The position numbers and the translations under genes were made by a program. Of a stretch of DNA of 64,000 bases, positions 51,162 through 62,590 are shown one piece after another. The notes beneath the pieces are model-generated. The model did no database searches and was not told the origin of the DNA. It saw only the letters and a program-made list of their open reading frames with translations. Source of the stretch: Gymnothorax reevesii (lineage: Eukaryota > Chordata > Actinopteri > Anguilliformes > Muraenidae); contig CM056588.1 of the NCBI GenBank assembly GCA_029721435.1, forward strand, positions 37,031,430-37,095,429, written 5' to 3'. The stretch's first letter is position 1, and each line of letters starts with the position of its first letter.

Positions 51162-54100
51162 TATGTACGCGTGTGAAGCAAGCAGCACTGTACAGTATAT
51201 TCCGGATCTGTCTCTGCAATACTGTCTCACAGAAGGCTCGCGAGCACAGCTCTACTGTCACTCTGATAACATTCATTTCTGCGGCACAGCTTCAGACCGC
51301 TCAATGAGAAGACCGTGCTTATGAAAAAAAATATTTCTCCAAAATATATGCACCATAATGACCATATACTCATTTCTGTACCCACACCAGTCACCCAGAT
51401 CGCTCTCCTCAATTTGACCACTTAATCACAGCACACTGCACAGGTCGCAGGCCTCGGCTGTGATTACACCTGCTTTGTGAGGTAACAGTGCTATTGCATT
51501 AACAACACTGGTACCTCAATTTACATTATTCAAACAGACTCCATTAAAAGAGTCAAGTACATGACACATCAAAATAAAACTGTCAAGGGAAATAAAGAAT
51601 ACAGCTGTTGAATGACAGTATGTGTAAAATCTTTGTTTAGGGTCAATTTCACTTTACATCTGGTTGAACTGCAGTATAAACTGTCAAACTAATGAACACA
51701 CAAATATCTATGCCGGATTACACTGTTGTGTGCCTCAGTGAATTACAGTGCCCATGTTAAATATAAAATGCATGGCCAAATGTTGGCAGTGTCTGTGCCA
51801 TCTGTTGGACAGGATTTAACAGAGTTAAAGGCAGGCAGACAGCCCAGTCTCGTCTCTGAGCAGAGGGGAGAAAATTAGGCTATTGGATGAGGTTACTGAT
51901 CGCCAAGGGCAGAGCCGAAAAATGAAAAATTTGTTTCAGATCATAGGGCAAATCCCATTGGCTTTGTCCACTAAGATTCACTTGGATTTGCTAACCATAG
52001 AGCAGTCAGCGGCTTTTCAGAGGAGTAAAGTAGGGTTTCAGCGAGGGACAGACTACAATTCATAAATCTGCATCTCTGTGAGTGACTGACAAATAGCCAT
52101 CAACAAAATGGCCGCCGTGAAAAGGGATGAAGCATCCAGCTGTCAGTCATTGTAATTAATGTGTCAGCCCCCCTAAACAGCCAATGAAAAGACAAGTCCC
52201 CAGTCTCCTGCTTTACTGCAACTTTCCTCCCCTTACATCAGCCAGAACACATCCTTTTATGGGTGCAGTCAATTCAGTTCTGCAAACTTACTGCAGCCAC
52301 CCTTTACAGGAAGCTTTTATTTGGGGTTTATGGAAGACAGCCCCAGGAAAACCACACCCGTCAATCATATATGCTGCGTGTTCCTGGTCAGGGTGGTGAC
52401 AGCTGAGGGAGGGGGCAGTTGGAGCCTGGTAAATGCGGGTCTTAGATGGGCAAAAACAAGAGGATCACCAGGAGGAAGCCCATATAAACACAGGATAACA
52501 TAAAAAATCTAAAGAAATGAAGGCCCCAGGCTAGATATGAAATCACAACCAATAGCGCCACCCACTGCACCACCATACCACCTCAAACTGAAACTGCACG
52601 GAGGATTTCACTCGCCTGATCTCGCACTAAAGAAATACAAGACCACATTCAACCACATGGCGCAGAGCTGCCCAACTCTCTTCCATTAGCACTCCTGACA
52701 ATTAGGTTCTCATTTTCAGCCCAATTTGTCCACCCGGATTTGAAAAACAATAGTCTCCATGAGATTTTTTTGCAGGTGGAATGAGAATGTACAGACAGTA
52801 CATTTCCAGGAACAGGGAAGCCCCAAATTAAGGTCAATAAATTCTCAACAGACGAAATCAATTTCACATCTTAAAATTGAGTCTTAACAATATTGGTTAT
52901 TGTAGAAACTAATGCAATTACCAGTTCCCTCCACTCCACCACAAAGCATCTAAAGGACACAGAGCAACTTTAAAATAACTCCAAGATGAAGAAAAGCCTG
53001 AGAGAAATCTAGAAGGGGAAAATCCATTACAAGAGCGTCATAAAGAATACCCTGAAGGAAGCAAAATAATTAAAAGCCTCGGTTTGAAATAAGTTTGTGC
53101 TGCCAGGACTTCAATTTCTATTTTGATCAGACTTGGTCTTAGGGAGCCTCAGAGATTCTATTAATTCAGTGTCTTAGGAGGCAACTACTGCGAGACCAGG
53201 CAACCTCAAACAGACCAGTTCTGCAGCAAGAATATCCGTCAAGACTGTGGGAGAAATACAAAAACTGTAACCCTCACTGAGTTAAGGGCTACCGAGAAGG
53301 GTTTCCGAAACACTCAGGGATAAAACCCTATTTAACACTTTCCCAGCTGGCCTACATGAGGACAAAATGGCTTAGGAAGAACTGCCACACAAAAAATTAT
53401 GGGCGAGCTGTCCAAGTTGCAGGCTGTTGATTTTCTGGTGAAATATCACTCCATCCCAAAGAATTTCCACGAGAAAACTATTCTGGACCATTAATTAGGT
53501 CCAACCTTTCCTTAAAATCTATAACTGATACCATTTCCGTGTCACATCCCATCATTTTGATCAATGTTTTTCGAGTGATGAGGGAAAATGAAATGGGTTG
53601 CAATTCATATACGACGCTCACTGTGGGGAGTGGTCGTAAACAAAGGATGCTTCTAGAATATAACAATGTGCTTTGAGGGGGTAGAACTATTCCAAATGTA
53701 GCCAGACATTTCCATATTTGGGCATCTTCAGAAGGAGCGTATTCAGGGCTTTCTTTTGGTGTACAACATTAAATAATCCATAGCGCAGCAGAAATACAAT
53801 TGCGGAACGTTTGCACATCGGCCATATTTTAGAGTGCAGCCGGGACAGAGTTTATGAAAGCCAGGTTACAGGTGAGCTTGTGACCAAAGAGCACGAGCTC
53901 AAAATTCTAAAGTTGAATCCCTCCATACATCCGGGAAACAAAGTCCAGCCTTCTCCAAAAGTGTTCAGGAGTAGCCAACTCCAGTGCATTTTTAAGAGAT
54001 CAGAGGCAGCAACCAACCCAGCTGATCAAGAGCAAACATTCTGAAGCTTCTCATATCAACTCTACTTTTGATTGGTCATCTCAATAATTATTAGCACCGC

Positions 54101-54212
54101 AACAAGATCTTAAGCTGTCCAATGAGGCGTGGTCTGGGTGTGTTGGAGTGAAAACCCACAAGACTACAGTTCCCCAGGAACGGGAATGGTGAGGAAGCAT
54201 TAAAGAATGAAT

Positions 54213-54253
<41 letters not shown>
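54213..54253 (+). repeat. (GT)n microsatellite
   Basis: Uninterrupted GT run of about 36 bp followed by TTTGTTTTTATG. Confidence 0.95.
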
Positions 54254-54256
<3 letters not shown>

Positions 54257-54424
54257 TTTTTATGTATCAAATGCGATGCAGATTTTATGGTGAGATTTAA
54301 TCGGGGAGATCTGTTAGACACACCAAGCCACTATAAGCATATTTGTGTTGCTATAAACATTAACAGGATTACGTCTGCCAGTGTTAGAATTTGATTATTT
54401 CCTCAATGCAGCCCTTGAAGCAAA

Positions 54425-54660
54425 CCCAATACAAACACAAATGCGCTGACACACAGGAGGGTATGCGCACACATGCGCACACTCAAATCTCATACACAAA
54501 TGCACCCCCACACACACAGGCACAAAGGCACGCGCCCATACATACATGCGCACACATGCACGCACCCATACATGGTCTTGCACATCCATACACGCACCCA
54601 TACATACACACATCCACTTGTGCACGCACAGGCACATGTGCACACAGCTTCACACAGGCA
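54425..54660 (+). repeat. CA-rich degenerate minisatellite
   Basis: Repeated CACCCATACATACA/GCGCACACATGCACGC units of irregular length. Confidence 0.85.
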
Positions 54661-55004
54661 GCACTAGCAGCTTTGGGGCAGAGCAGAAGGGTGTGGTCAG
54701 AAGCTCATGCTGCCGACCAAACAAAGAAATTAAGAGCCCTGTAAGAGAGACGACCCGCAGCGCTTCTCATTTCACCCAAGTGTGCTGACTCACTGTAGCC
54801 CAGGATTCTTGCAAATCCACAGAAACACACATGCGCACACCCATACGCAGCACACATGCACGCACGCGCACACACAGAAGACATCAAGAGCAGGGCAGAA
54901 TATGCCTAAAGCCCTGTACAAAAAATGTAGCCCAATCCCAGATCCTTATGCAGAAGTAAATGAAAACAACAGAACAGACCGATGCAAGAAAATGATACCA
55001 ATTA

Positions 55005-55029
55005 CACAAACACACCCACAGACAGACAG

Positions 55030-55061
<32 letters not shown>

Positions 55062-55378
55062 ACACACCCACAGACACACGCACCAACAGACACATACACA
55101 CACACGCACACGCACACACACACACACAGACACACACACCCACAGACACACGCACCCACAGACACACGCTCCCACAGACACACGCTCCCACAGACACACA
55201 CACACCCAAAGACACATACACACACACACACGCACACACACACACCCACAGACACACATCCACAGACACACGCACACACACCCAAAGACACATACACACA
55301 CACACACACGCTGACACACACACACACACCCACAGACACACACATACAAACACACACACCCACAGACACACACACAGA
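55005..55378 (+). repeat. CA array with CCCACAGACACA higher-order units
   Basis: About 370 bp built from CACACACACCCACAGACACA-type units of roughly 16-20 bp, grouped in larger duplicated blocks (for example the two CCCAAAGACACATACACACA blocks about 75 bp apart). All long ORFs in it are artefacts. Confidence 0.95.
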
Positions 55379-56039
55379 TCTTTGCAGGAGAAATATGTGC
55401 TCTATGCCTTTCTCCCAGTGATCACCTCAGTGTAAATGCTGGAGTCTCTCTCCCACAAGTGAGAATTGGAAGACATGCTAAAGCCCAGGCTGGAAATCAA
55501 TACAAACAGGGCTTTATATTAATAACAGTCACTGGTCCTCCTCAGAGGAACATGCAGCATGGAGCAGTTTGATTTATTCTCATCTATGCTGCTGGAAGAG
55601 AACTGTATATCAAACACCTCTCGTCTCCAGTTACTGACCTGATTCCAAAGGGAACCGGCAAGAGCAGAATTCATTCTTCAGCTTTAAAGCGCACTCACAC
55701 ACACAGACACACACGCGCGCACCCAAACGCATGCCAAAGAGCTGGTGCTAGTGCATGTGTGAGAAATATATAAACATTTATACAAGAATGCATAAATGTG
55801 CACACCAAGTCTGAGTGTATGTTAGCATGCATCAGATGTGTTTGAGTGAGAGCATAACTATCTGACAGTGTGTGCTGGTGTCCAACAGAGTGTAGCTGTG
55901 TTGGTGTGTGTTTTTCCGTGCGTGCATGCATTTTTGGCCTGTGTGTACGTGTGCTAGTGCCTGTGTGTGTACTCAAGCGACTCGGCGCACCACGTCCTGA
56001 GTCGTGTGGTTATAGTCCAATAGTGCATGCCTCAGTGTG

Positions 56040-56080
56040 AGAGTGTGTGTGTGTGTGTGTGTGTGTATACACGTGTGTGC
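56040..56080 (+). repeat. (GT)n microsatellite
   Basis: GT run after GAGAGTGTG; part of a wider GT/CA-rich zone at 55690-56080. Confidence 0.9.
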
Positions 56081-58055
56081 ATGTACACCCCTGAGCATGT
56101 CTGAGTGCGCACGCAGTAGCATGTGCTGAGTTACGTGTAGTTAACACACCCCATTGAGACAAGCTAAGAAGGAGCTGATCATGCTCCAAACCAATGATAT
56201 TCTGGAGTGGCCCCGCTTGACCTAAACCCAGCTCATAGCAAGAAACTGGACGACCATATCCCATAATGCCTTCTGCTCCAAACCCTGAACTCAACAAAAT
56301 AACTGCACAAATCTCAGCAGATGCCCAAATCCCACAACATACGGCAACATAAAAGAATATTACTTCAAAGAACATTACATACAACATATGAATTCATTCT
56401 AAAAATAAATTATTTATTATGTGAATCAAAGTAGAGAGCTATTGTGTGAATCAAGCACAAAATAAGAAGCAACATGCTGCCATATACAGTGGACAAAAGT
56501 ATTTTAACTATTTGTTTGTGCATCATTTAATTTGACACAATTCTGCAGTACTACACTGTGGGAGACTTGGAACGCACAAATTAGCATTGATTACCGCACA
56601 CTCCGCAGTCAGTACAAGGAGATGTCGATGTTTAACACCCTTTTCCATCCGCAGACTAAAGAAAACACGGAGAAGCACAAAGGCTGTAGTGAAGTGCGGG
56701 CCGCCCAGCATCGCCGCACCTCGCTGCATTAATAATGAACGATGAAAGTTATTTTAAGAGGACTGCTTATCAAGCAGCCACTCCAGGCTTCAGGACCACA
56801 AAAGCCCTTCCTTACGTGACTGGATTTGGCTTAATTGATTTGGCTTCATGCCAGGCTGCCAAAAAAAAAGAAATTAATTGCTTGGGAGGACATTAATGCT
56901 CAGTCCATGTTTTACAGACAGTGAGAGACTGTGCACAAAGTACATTAAAATGAGATGACGTAACCCCATAAGGATTTCCTTAAAAATTGTACCACGGGCA
57001 CTAAAGCTCACCTGGACATTCAACTTTGACCAAAAGAGATAATTGTTTGCAGGACCCTGCAAAAGCTGAGTGACATTCTGGAATTGAGTTTAAGTTGTTT
57101 TTTTCTTATTAGACGTGTCTGTTGACAGTGTCACATGAACAAAATGATGTCAGAGACATAGAAAATAGTGTTGTCTGATGGCGTCCTGTACTTGTCGAAT
57201 ATTGGTGATGTTGCAGACTATGCCATTGGCTGCCTTATAATTTCATTGGCTGGATGGACCGAGAGTTCGGTGGTTGTCATGAAGCTGGAACGTTGATAGA
57301 GTAGCATTCGCAAAAAGATCAGCTGACTTTGGTGAGAGAGAGAGAACCGTAATTACCATGAAGATGACGGTTTGCACAGCAGAAGCTGTCCAACACTTTG
57401 CTCAAACATGAAAGTATCTGTACTGTCCAACCCTTTCCTTAAAACGTCTGTCAACTTATGTCTAACGAGTTTAAAACAGTCTTCATTATGTATGCATTCA
57501 TTCTGCAGTGCATGAATGTGATTAGTAGCAAGCGACACTGAATTTATCATTTGTACGTCGTTTAACAAAATAGTTTTTCAATCAGAAAATGACCAAAATA
57601 ATATGTTGTCCGTTGACAATAATGACAACTTTCTACATGATGTCCTTATTTGTTAGAAGAATTCTATGAAGTTTTCCTTCCTTGGACAAGTAGTTTCAGA
57701 GAATATTTTTAAGCCATTTATGAATTTTTGGGGTATTGAATGGTCAGGGGTCAAATCAAGGTCAAAATTGAATGTACAGCAAAACCCATGACAAATTTGT
57801 TGAGTCATGGTGTTTGTATGGACATGCCACAATTCAGCTAAATTAATGCAGAAATTGTTCACAAATAACTCAATAATGAATTTTCAATATGGCTGTTGTG
57901 AAGGCCAAGTTGAAAATCAGATTGCAAAAATTTATATAAATTTTGCGTCCTTAATGTAAAAAAAAAATGCATGCCAAGTTCGGATTCATTGGCCCAACAG
58001 TTTAAGAGACGATATTTACGCACAATGATAAATGCCAACGACGGACAACCAAGCC

Positions 58056-58585
58056 AGGCCTTATTCACAAAGGCGCTCCTAAATTTGCTCACCAAGAATG
58101 ACTTACGGAGATATGAGGACTTTACAACGACTTTGAGAGCCCACTAAGTGGTATTCATGAAGGCTTCATGACATGCGATTACCGCGATCGTAATTCACGC
58201 GCTCGTTAAATAAGATTTGGTGGTCGGCGGCATTAATTCATTGATGGTCTTACGCAAGCCACGAGTAAGCAGGACGGGTCAGCCTGTATCGCCATAGAAG
58301 CTCTACATGATATACCTCTAATGGATGCAGGCGATCTCAGAAAACGCGTTCCCTTCAAAGAGCTGGCCCGTTTTCATCCTCTCCTATCATAAACAGCACC
58401 ACCGCCATCTTCACATCCCCTGAATCATGCAATCAACTTTTCTGATGAATTCCATTTAAGACCGCGTTCATCTAAGTAGACGTTAAGAGCGCTCTAGACC
58501 TCCCGTAACACGTAACATACTAAAAGGGGGGGAACCAGCAGTCTTCGAGCTCGTAGACCCTACGAGGGCTTTGTGAATAAGGCCT
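58056..58585. mobile_element. 530-bp TIR element inserted in an older repeat
   Basis: Ends AGGCCTTATTCACAAAG (58056-58072) and CTTTGTGAATAAGGCCT (58569-58585) are perfect 17-bp inverted repeats. The sequence on each side looks like one interrupted copy of an older interspersed repeat. A CAG appears on both sides with a small offset, so the target duplication is uncertain. No coding capacity. Confidence 0.75.
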
Positions 58586-58959
58586 CAGGACATATGCTGT
58601 TCCGGACCGTTGGTCCACCTAAACTTAAAATAATAAATACTCCTGTGTCGCTTCAACGACTACATTACAGCATTTTTTCATTTCAAGCAAATTATGACCA
58701 TTTATTGATCCGCTCTAATCCTTGATTTTGTGCTATATGTTTTTGGCAATTTTTCCTCAGGATTCTATGACTGAAAATCAAATATTTCCACAAAAATATG
58801 CATTTTCGATTCAGCTCCTGGCATTGCAGTTGTCTTCCTTGAAAAGTCCATGATCTCAGTATAAGTGATGAGATGGTTTCTCTGAGAAACAAACCAGGGA
58901 GTATTAGGCCTCTCATTCTCTTATTCTCTGTATGTGGTGCCATTTAACTACTCTAGCCT

Positions 58960-59335
58960 CTACTACAACAGAGTCCTTATGCACAACAACTTACAGTTGA
59001 TTAGTGAAAGCAGGAGCCAATTCCCTAGAACAAAGATGGGCTAAGAACCTTGCTAAAGGGCCCCAAACTGCACTGATCTTACTGTGGCGACACCAGGGGC
59101 TTGAACAAACACCCTTCTTGCGCTAGCCAAATGACTGCCCCTATATACTTATACCTAAGAGAGATTTTGCAGATAAGCTCCTAAAACAGTCAGAAATTAT
59201 GCAGATCTCTTGTAAAATGCCAGCCCACAATCTGCTTCCAGAGTATCAAAAGAATAATTATCTTCACCGTGAGAAGATGAAAGCCAAGTATACCCACAGC
59301 GTTCAGCCCTAAAAACCAAGAAACCAAAGTTTAAT
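58960..59335. repeat. Diverged repeat, copy A
   Basis: Shares ordered blocks with 63400-63775: ACAGTTGATTAG, CTTGCTAAAGGGC, AATGCCAGCCCAC, TCAAAAGAATAATTA, GCCAAGTATACCCA and CCCTAAAAACCAAG. Confidence 0.7.
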
Positions 59336-59676
59336 TTCATTGCTGTGGTCTTGTTTTTTCCGTCTGCTCATTTTACCACAGTTGACAGCAGAATGACATG
59401 AAACCTCTGCATTGGAATGAAACCTTCTTGTGAATTTATGATGAAGAAAAGCTGTGACAGTGACACAGAGACAGTGACATGCCCATGGCACAGAAGTATG
59501 TAAGCAAATCAACACCATATAGCCTTCAGACCCTGATATGGATAAGTCAAATGCAGCTGCTTCATTTAAACCTGCGAAACTTCAGGGCTATTTTACATCC
59601 TAGTGCAGATCCCAAGGTTTCGACAGATTTCTAATAGGTCCAGCTGAATTACAAGGAAGTCTGTATAAAATATTAT

Positions 59677-59970
59677 TACCTCTGCCAAACAAAGTTTGGG
59701 CGGAGGTTACGCTTTCGCCCTATTTATTTGTCTGTCTGTGTGTCTGTCTGCCTGCCTGTTTGCGAACAACATAACTCAAAAAGTAATGCATGGATTTGTC
59801 TGAAATTTTGCGGGTGCATTGCTATTACATCAAGGATGGACCCTACTAATTTTCACCGCGATCAGTAAAATAATCGTATTACATGCGATCACTGAACTTT
59901 GCTCCCACTCACGAAGATTTGGATTGTGCTGCCTTGGCAGAGGTCTGCACTCTTTGAGTGCCTCTAGTAT
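59677..59970. repeat. CCTCTGCCAA-ended interspersed repeat
   Basis: Inverted ends CCTCTGCCAA (59679-59688) and TTGGCAGAGG (59934-59943). The inside has (TGTC)n and AACTCAAAAAGTAATGCATGGA, a type common in fish genomes. Confidence 0.65.
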
Positions 59971-60484
59971 TTGGTGTAATGCTGTGGCCATGAAAACACT
60001 AGCTCTGAGTTTGAATATCCGTCTTACTAAAAGTGTGGTTTAGCTTCAGTGAAGCGCTGCAACCAGCAGGCTCAGAATATGTTTGTGACGGTACGAAATG
60101 AGAAAAATGCCTTTTCTAACTTTAAACCAGTTTGAAAGAAAATTCAAGTGAAAGCTGTAGTTTTAGACGTAAAGCAGCCAAAGAAGTAAAGAAAAGGTTG
60201 AGATGAGAAATCACATTTTATGCCGCTCAGGTTTGAAGGACAAACACTGAAACACCCTTTTCCACTGAACAAGCAGATTACAGCGACAGACACTGCTACT
60301 GTAATGCTGTGTATAGCCCATCTATAGCAAGAGGTGAGGTCCTGCAGATACAAACGCAAACTGAATATACTGCCATTCATTAAATGGCAGACCGAATTAG
60401 CAGAACCTTAAACATGATCTCTTGCAGCAGTCTCAAAAGTTAATGTCCATATTGAAAATGTGTGTGATGCGGAGGATCACATAC

Positions 60485-60562
60485 TACAGCACACAAACAA
60501 GCACAAGTGCGCGCACACACACACACACACACAATGGACAAGCACATATATATATATATACA
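60485..60562 (+). repeat. (CA)n and (TA)n microsatellite next to Tc1 element
   Basis: GCGCGCACACACACACACAC, then ATATATATATATATA immediately before the Tc1 left end. The element probably targeted the TA run. Confidence 0.9.
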
Positions 60563-60564
60563 CA

Positions 60565-62133
60565 CAAAACCCAAAACCAGTGAAGTTGGCACATTAAGTA
60601 AATTGTAGATAAAAACAGAATAAAATGATTAGCAAATCCTTTTCAACTTATATTCAATTGAATACACTGCAAAGACAAGATGTTTAATGTTCAAACAGAG
60701 AATTTTTTTTTTTTTTTTTTTGCAAATAATCATTAACTTAGAATTTAAAGGCAGCAACACATTGCAAAAAAGTCGGCACAGGGGCCTTTTTACCACTGTG
60801 TTACATCGCCTTTCCTTTTAACGACACTCAGTAAATGTTTGGGAACTGAGGAGACCAATTTTTGAAGCTTTTCAGGTGGAACTCTTTCCCATTCTTGCTT
60901 GATGTACAGCTTAAGTTGTTCAACAGTCCGGGGTCTCCGATGTCGTATTTTACGCTTCATAATGCGCCACACATTTTCAATGGGAGACAGGTCTGGACTA
61001 CAGGACTACTACTTTTACTACGGAGCCATGCTGCTGTAACACGTGCAGAATGTGGCTTGGCATTGTCTTGCTGAAATAAGCAGGGGCGTCCATGAAAAAG
61101 ACGTTGCTTGGATGGCAACATATGTTGCTCCAAAACCTGTATGTACCTTTCAGCATTAATGGTGCCTTCACATATGTGTAAGTTGCCCATGCCTTGGGCA
61201 CTAATACACCCCCATACCATCACAGATGCTGGCTTTTGAACTTTGCGCCTATAACAGTCCAGATGGTTCTTTTCCTCTTTGGTCCAGAGGACACGACGTC
61301 CACAGTTTCCAAAAACAATTTGAAATGTGGACTCGTCAGACCACAGAACACTTTTCTACTTTGCATCAGTCCATCTTAGATGAGCTTGGGCCCAGCGAAG
61401 CCGGCGGCGTTTCTGGGTGCTGTTGATAAATGGCTTTCGCTTTGCATTGTAGAGTTTTAACTTGCACTTGCAGATGTAGTGACGAACTGTAGTTACTGAC
61501 AGTGGTTTTCTGAAGTGTTCCTGAGCCCATGTGGTGATGTCCTTTACACACTGATGTCGGTTTTTGATGCAGTACTGCCTGAGGGATTGAAGGTCACGGG
61601 CATTCAATGTTGGTTTTCGGCCTTGTCGCTTACGTGCAGTGATTTCTGCAGATTCTCTGAACCTTTTGACGATATTACGGACCGTAGACGATGAAATCCC
61701 TACATTTCTTGGAATAGCTCGTTGAGGAATGTTGTTTTTAAACTGTTCGACAATCAGCTCACGCATTTGTTCACTAAGTGGTGACCCTCGCCCCATCCTT
61801 GTTTGTGAATGACTGAGCATTTCAGGGAAGCCGCTTTTATACCCAATCATGGCACCCACCTGTTCCCAATTAGCCCGTTCACCTGTGGGATGTTCCAAAT
61901 AAGTGTTTGGTGAGCATTCCTCAACTCCCTCAGTCTTTTTTGCCACATGTGCCAGCTTTTTGAAACATGTTGCAGGCATCAAATTCCAAATGAGCTAATA
62001 TTTGCAAAAAATTACAAAGTTTACCTTTTCGATCATTCAATTGAATATAGGTTGAAAAGGATTTGCAAATCATTGTATTCTGTTTTTATTTACGATTTAC
62101 ACAACGTGCCAACTTCACTGGTATTGGGTTTTG
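60565..62133 (-). mobile_element. Full-length Tc1-like element, second family
   Basis: About 1569 bp with inverted ends CAAAACCCAAAACCAGTGAA and, complemented, CAAAACCCAATACCAGTGAA. TA follows the right end; on the left TA is separated by CACA or lost in the TA/CA repeat. The terminal repeats of about 90 bp are more diverged than in the 49567 element, so this insertion is older. Confidence 0.92.
60790..61796 (-). pseudogene. Tc1-like transposase, one stop and one frameshift
   Basis: Start MGRGSPLSEQ at 61796. The helix-turn-helix region has SSSTVRNIVKRF. The catalytic blocks [14 protein letters not shown] and [11 protein letters not shown] are all recognisable. A TAG replaces a codon just before the WSDES block (about 61360). 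A small deletion near 61005-61010 shifts the frame before the SPD block, after which the frame runs to the end at about 60790. Same family as the pseudogene at 38110-39100. Inactive. Confidence 0.92.
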
Positions 62134-62208
62134 TACACACATGCATGCACTTGCTAAAAAATACACGTGTGATTCCAAATTAGAGGAAACTCAGCCAGAA
62201 AAAAAAAA

Positions 62209-62590
62209 CAAGCATGTAATACTCAGATCCCGGCCACAAGATGGCTGATATCTGGTCTGGAAACAAAACTTGGCGGAAGGATGGACAGAGAGACAGGCAG
62301 AGTATGAAAATGCACAGTGTATCCATACATTACATTTTTTTGGGATATATTTAAAAGTTCAGGAGTTGTGGCCCGGAAAATAACAAGACGGCAAATATCT
62401 GACCTGGGAAAAAAAAAAAAAAAAAAAAAAAAAACACACACACTGAAGGGACAGACAGACGGACAAGGAGGGCCGGTGGAAGTATAAAAAGGCACATCTA
62501 TGCAATAAAATATATCCATAAACTAAATTTCCCTGAGAAATATTGAATGGTTAAAGAGCTCTGGCCTGAAATAGAAAAGTGACAGTCGGA
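62209..62590 (+). repeat. Interspersed repeat, copy 2, with internal duplication
   Basis: CAAGCATGTAATACTCAGAT start and block order as at 33869-34095. Two units of about 150 bp follow each other, each with GGA-rich (GACAGA), AGTAT-AAAA-GCACA and TGGCCC/TGGCCT-GAAA blocks, separated by a poly(A) run (62408-62434). Confidence 0.6.

Larger units (their letters stand above)
51162..58055. other. Non-coding region rich in CA/GT simple sequence
   Basis: Simple repeats are listed separately. 51.2-54.2 kb and 56.4-57.6 kb hold no exon or well-defined transposon. 57.7-58.05 kb has the AAATCAAGGTCAAAATTGA type of interspersed repeat. Confidence 0.5.

Noticed and set aside
54782..55435. Long ORFs of 217, 163, 141 and 123 codons in both strands
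   Set aside because: They are translations of the CA/GT array; dinucleotide repeats stay open in most frames.
56484..56560. Possible additional Tc1 element (ACAGTGGACAAAAGTATT)
   Set aside because: Only one end resembles a Tc1 tip; no partner end or transposase remains nearby.
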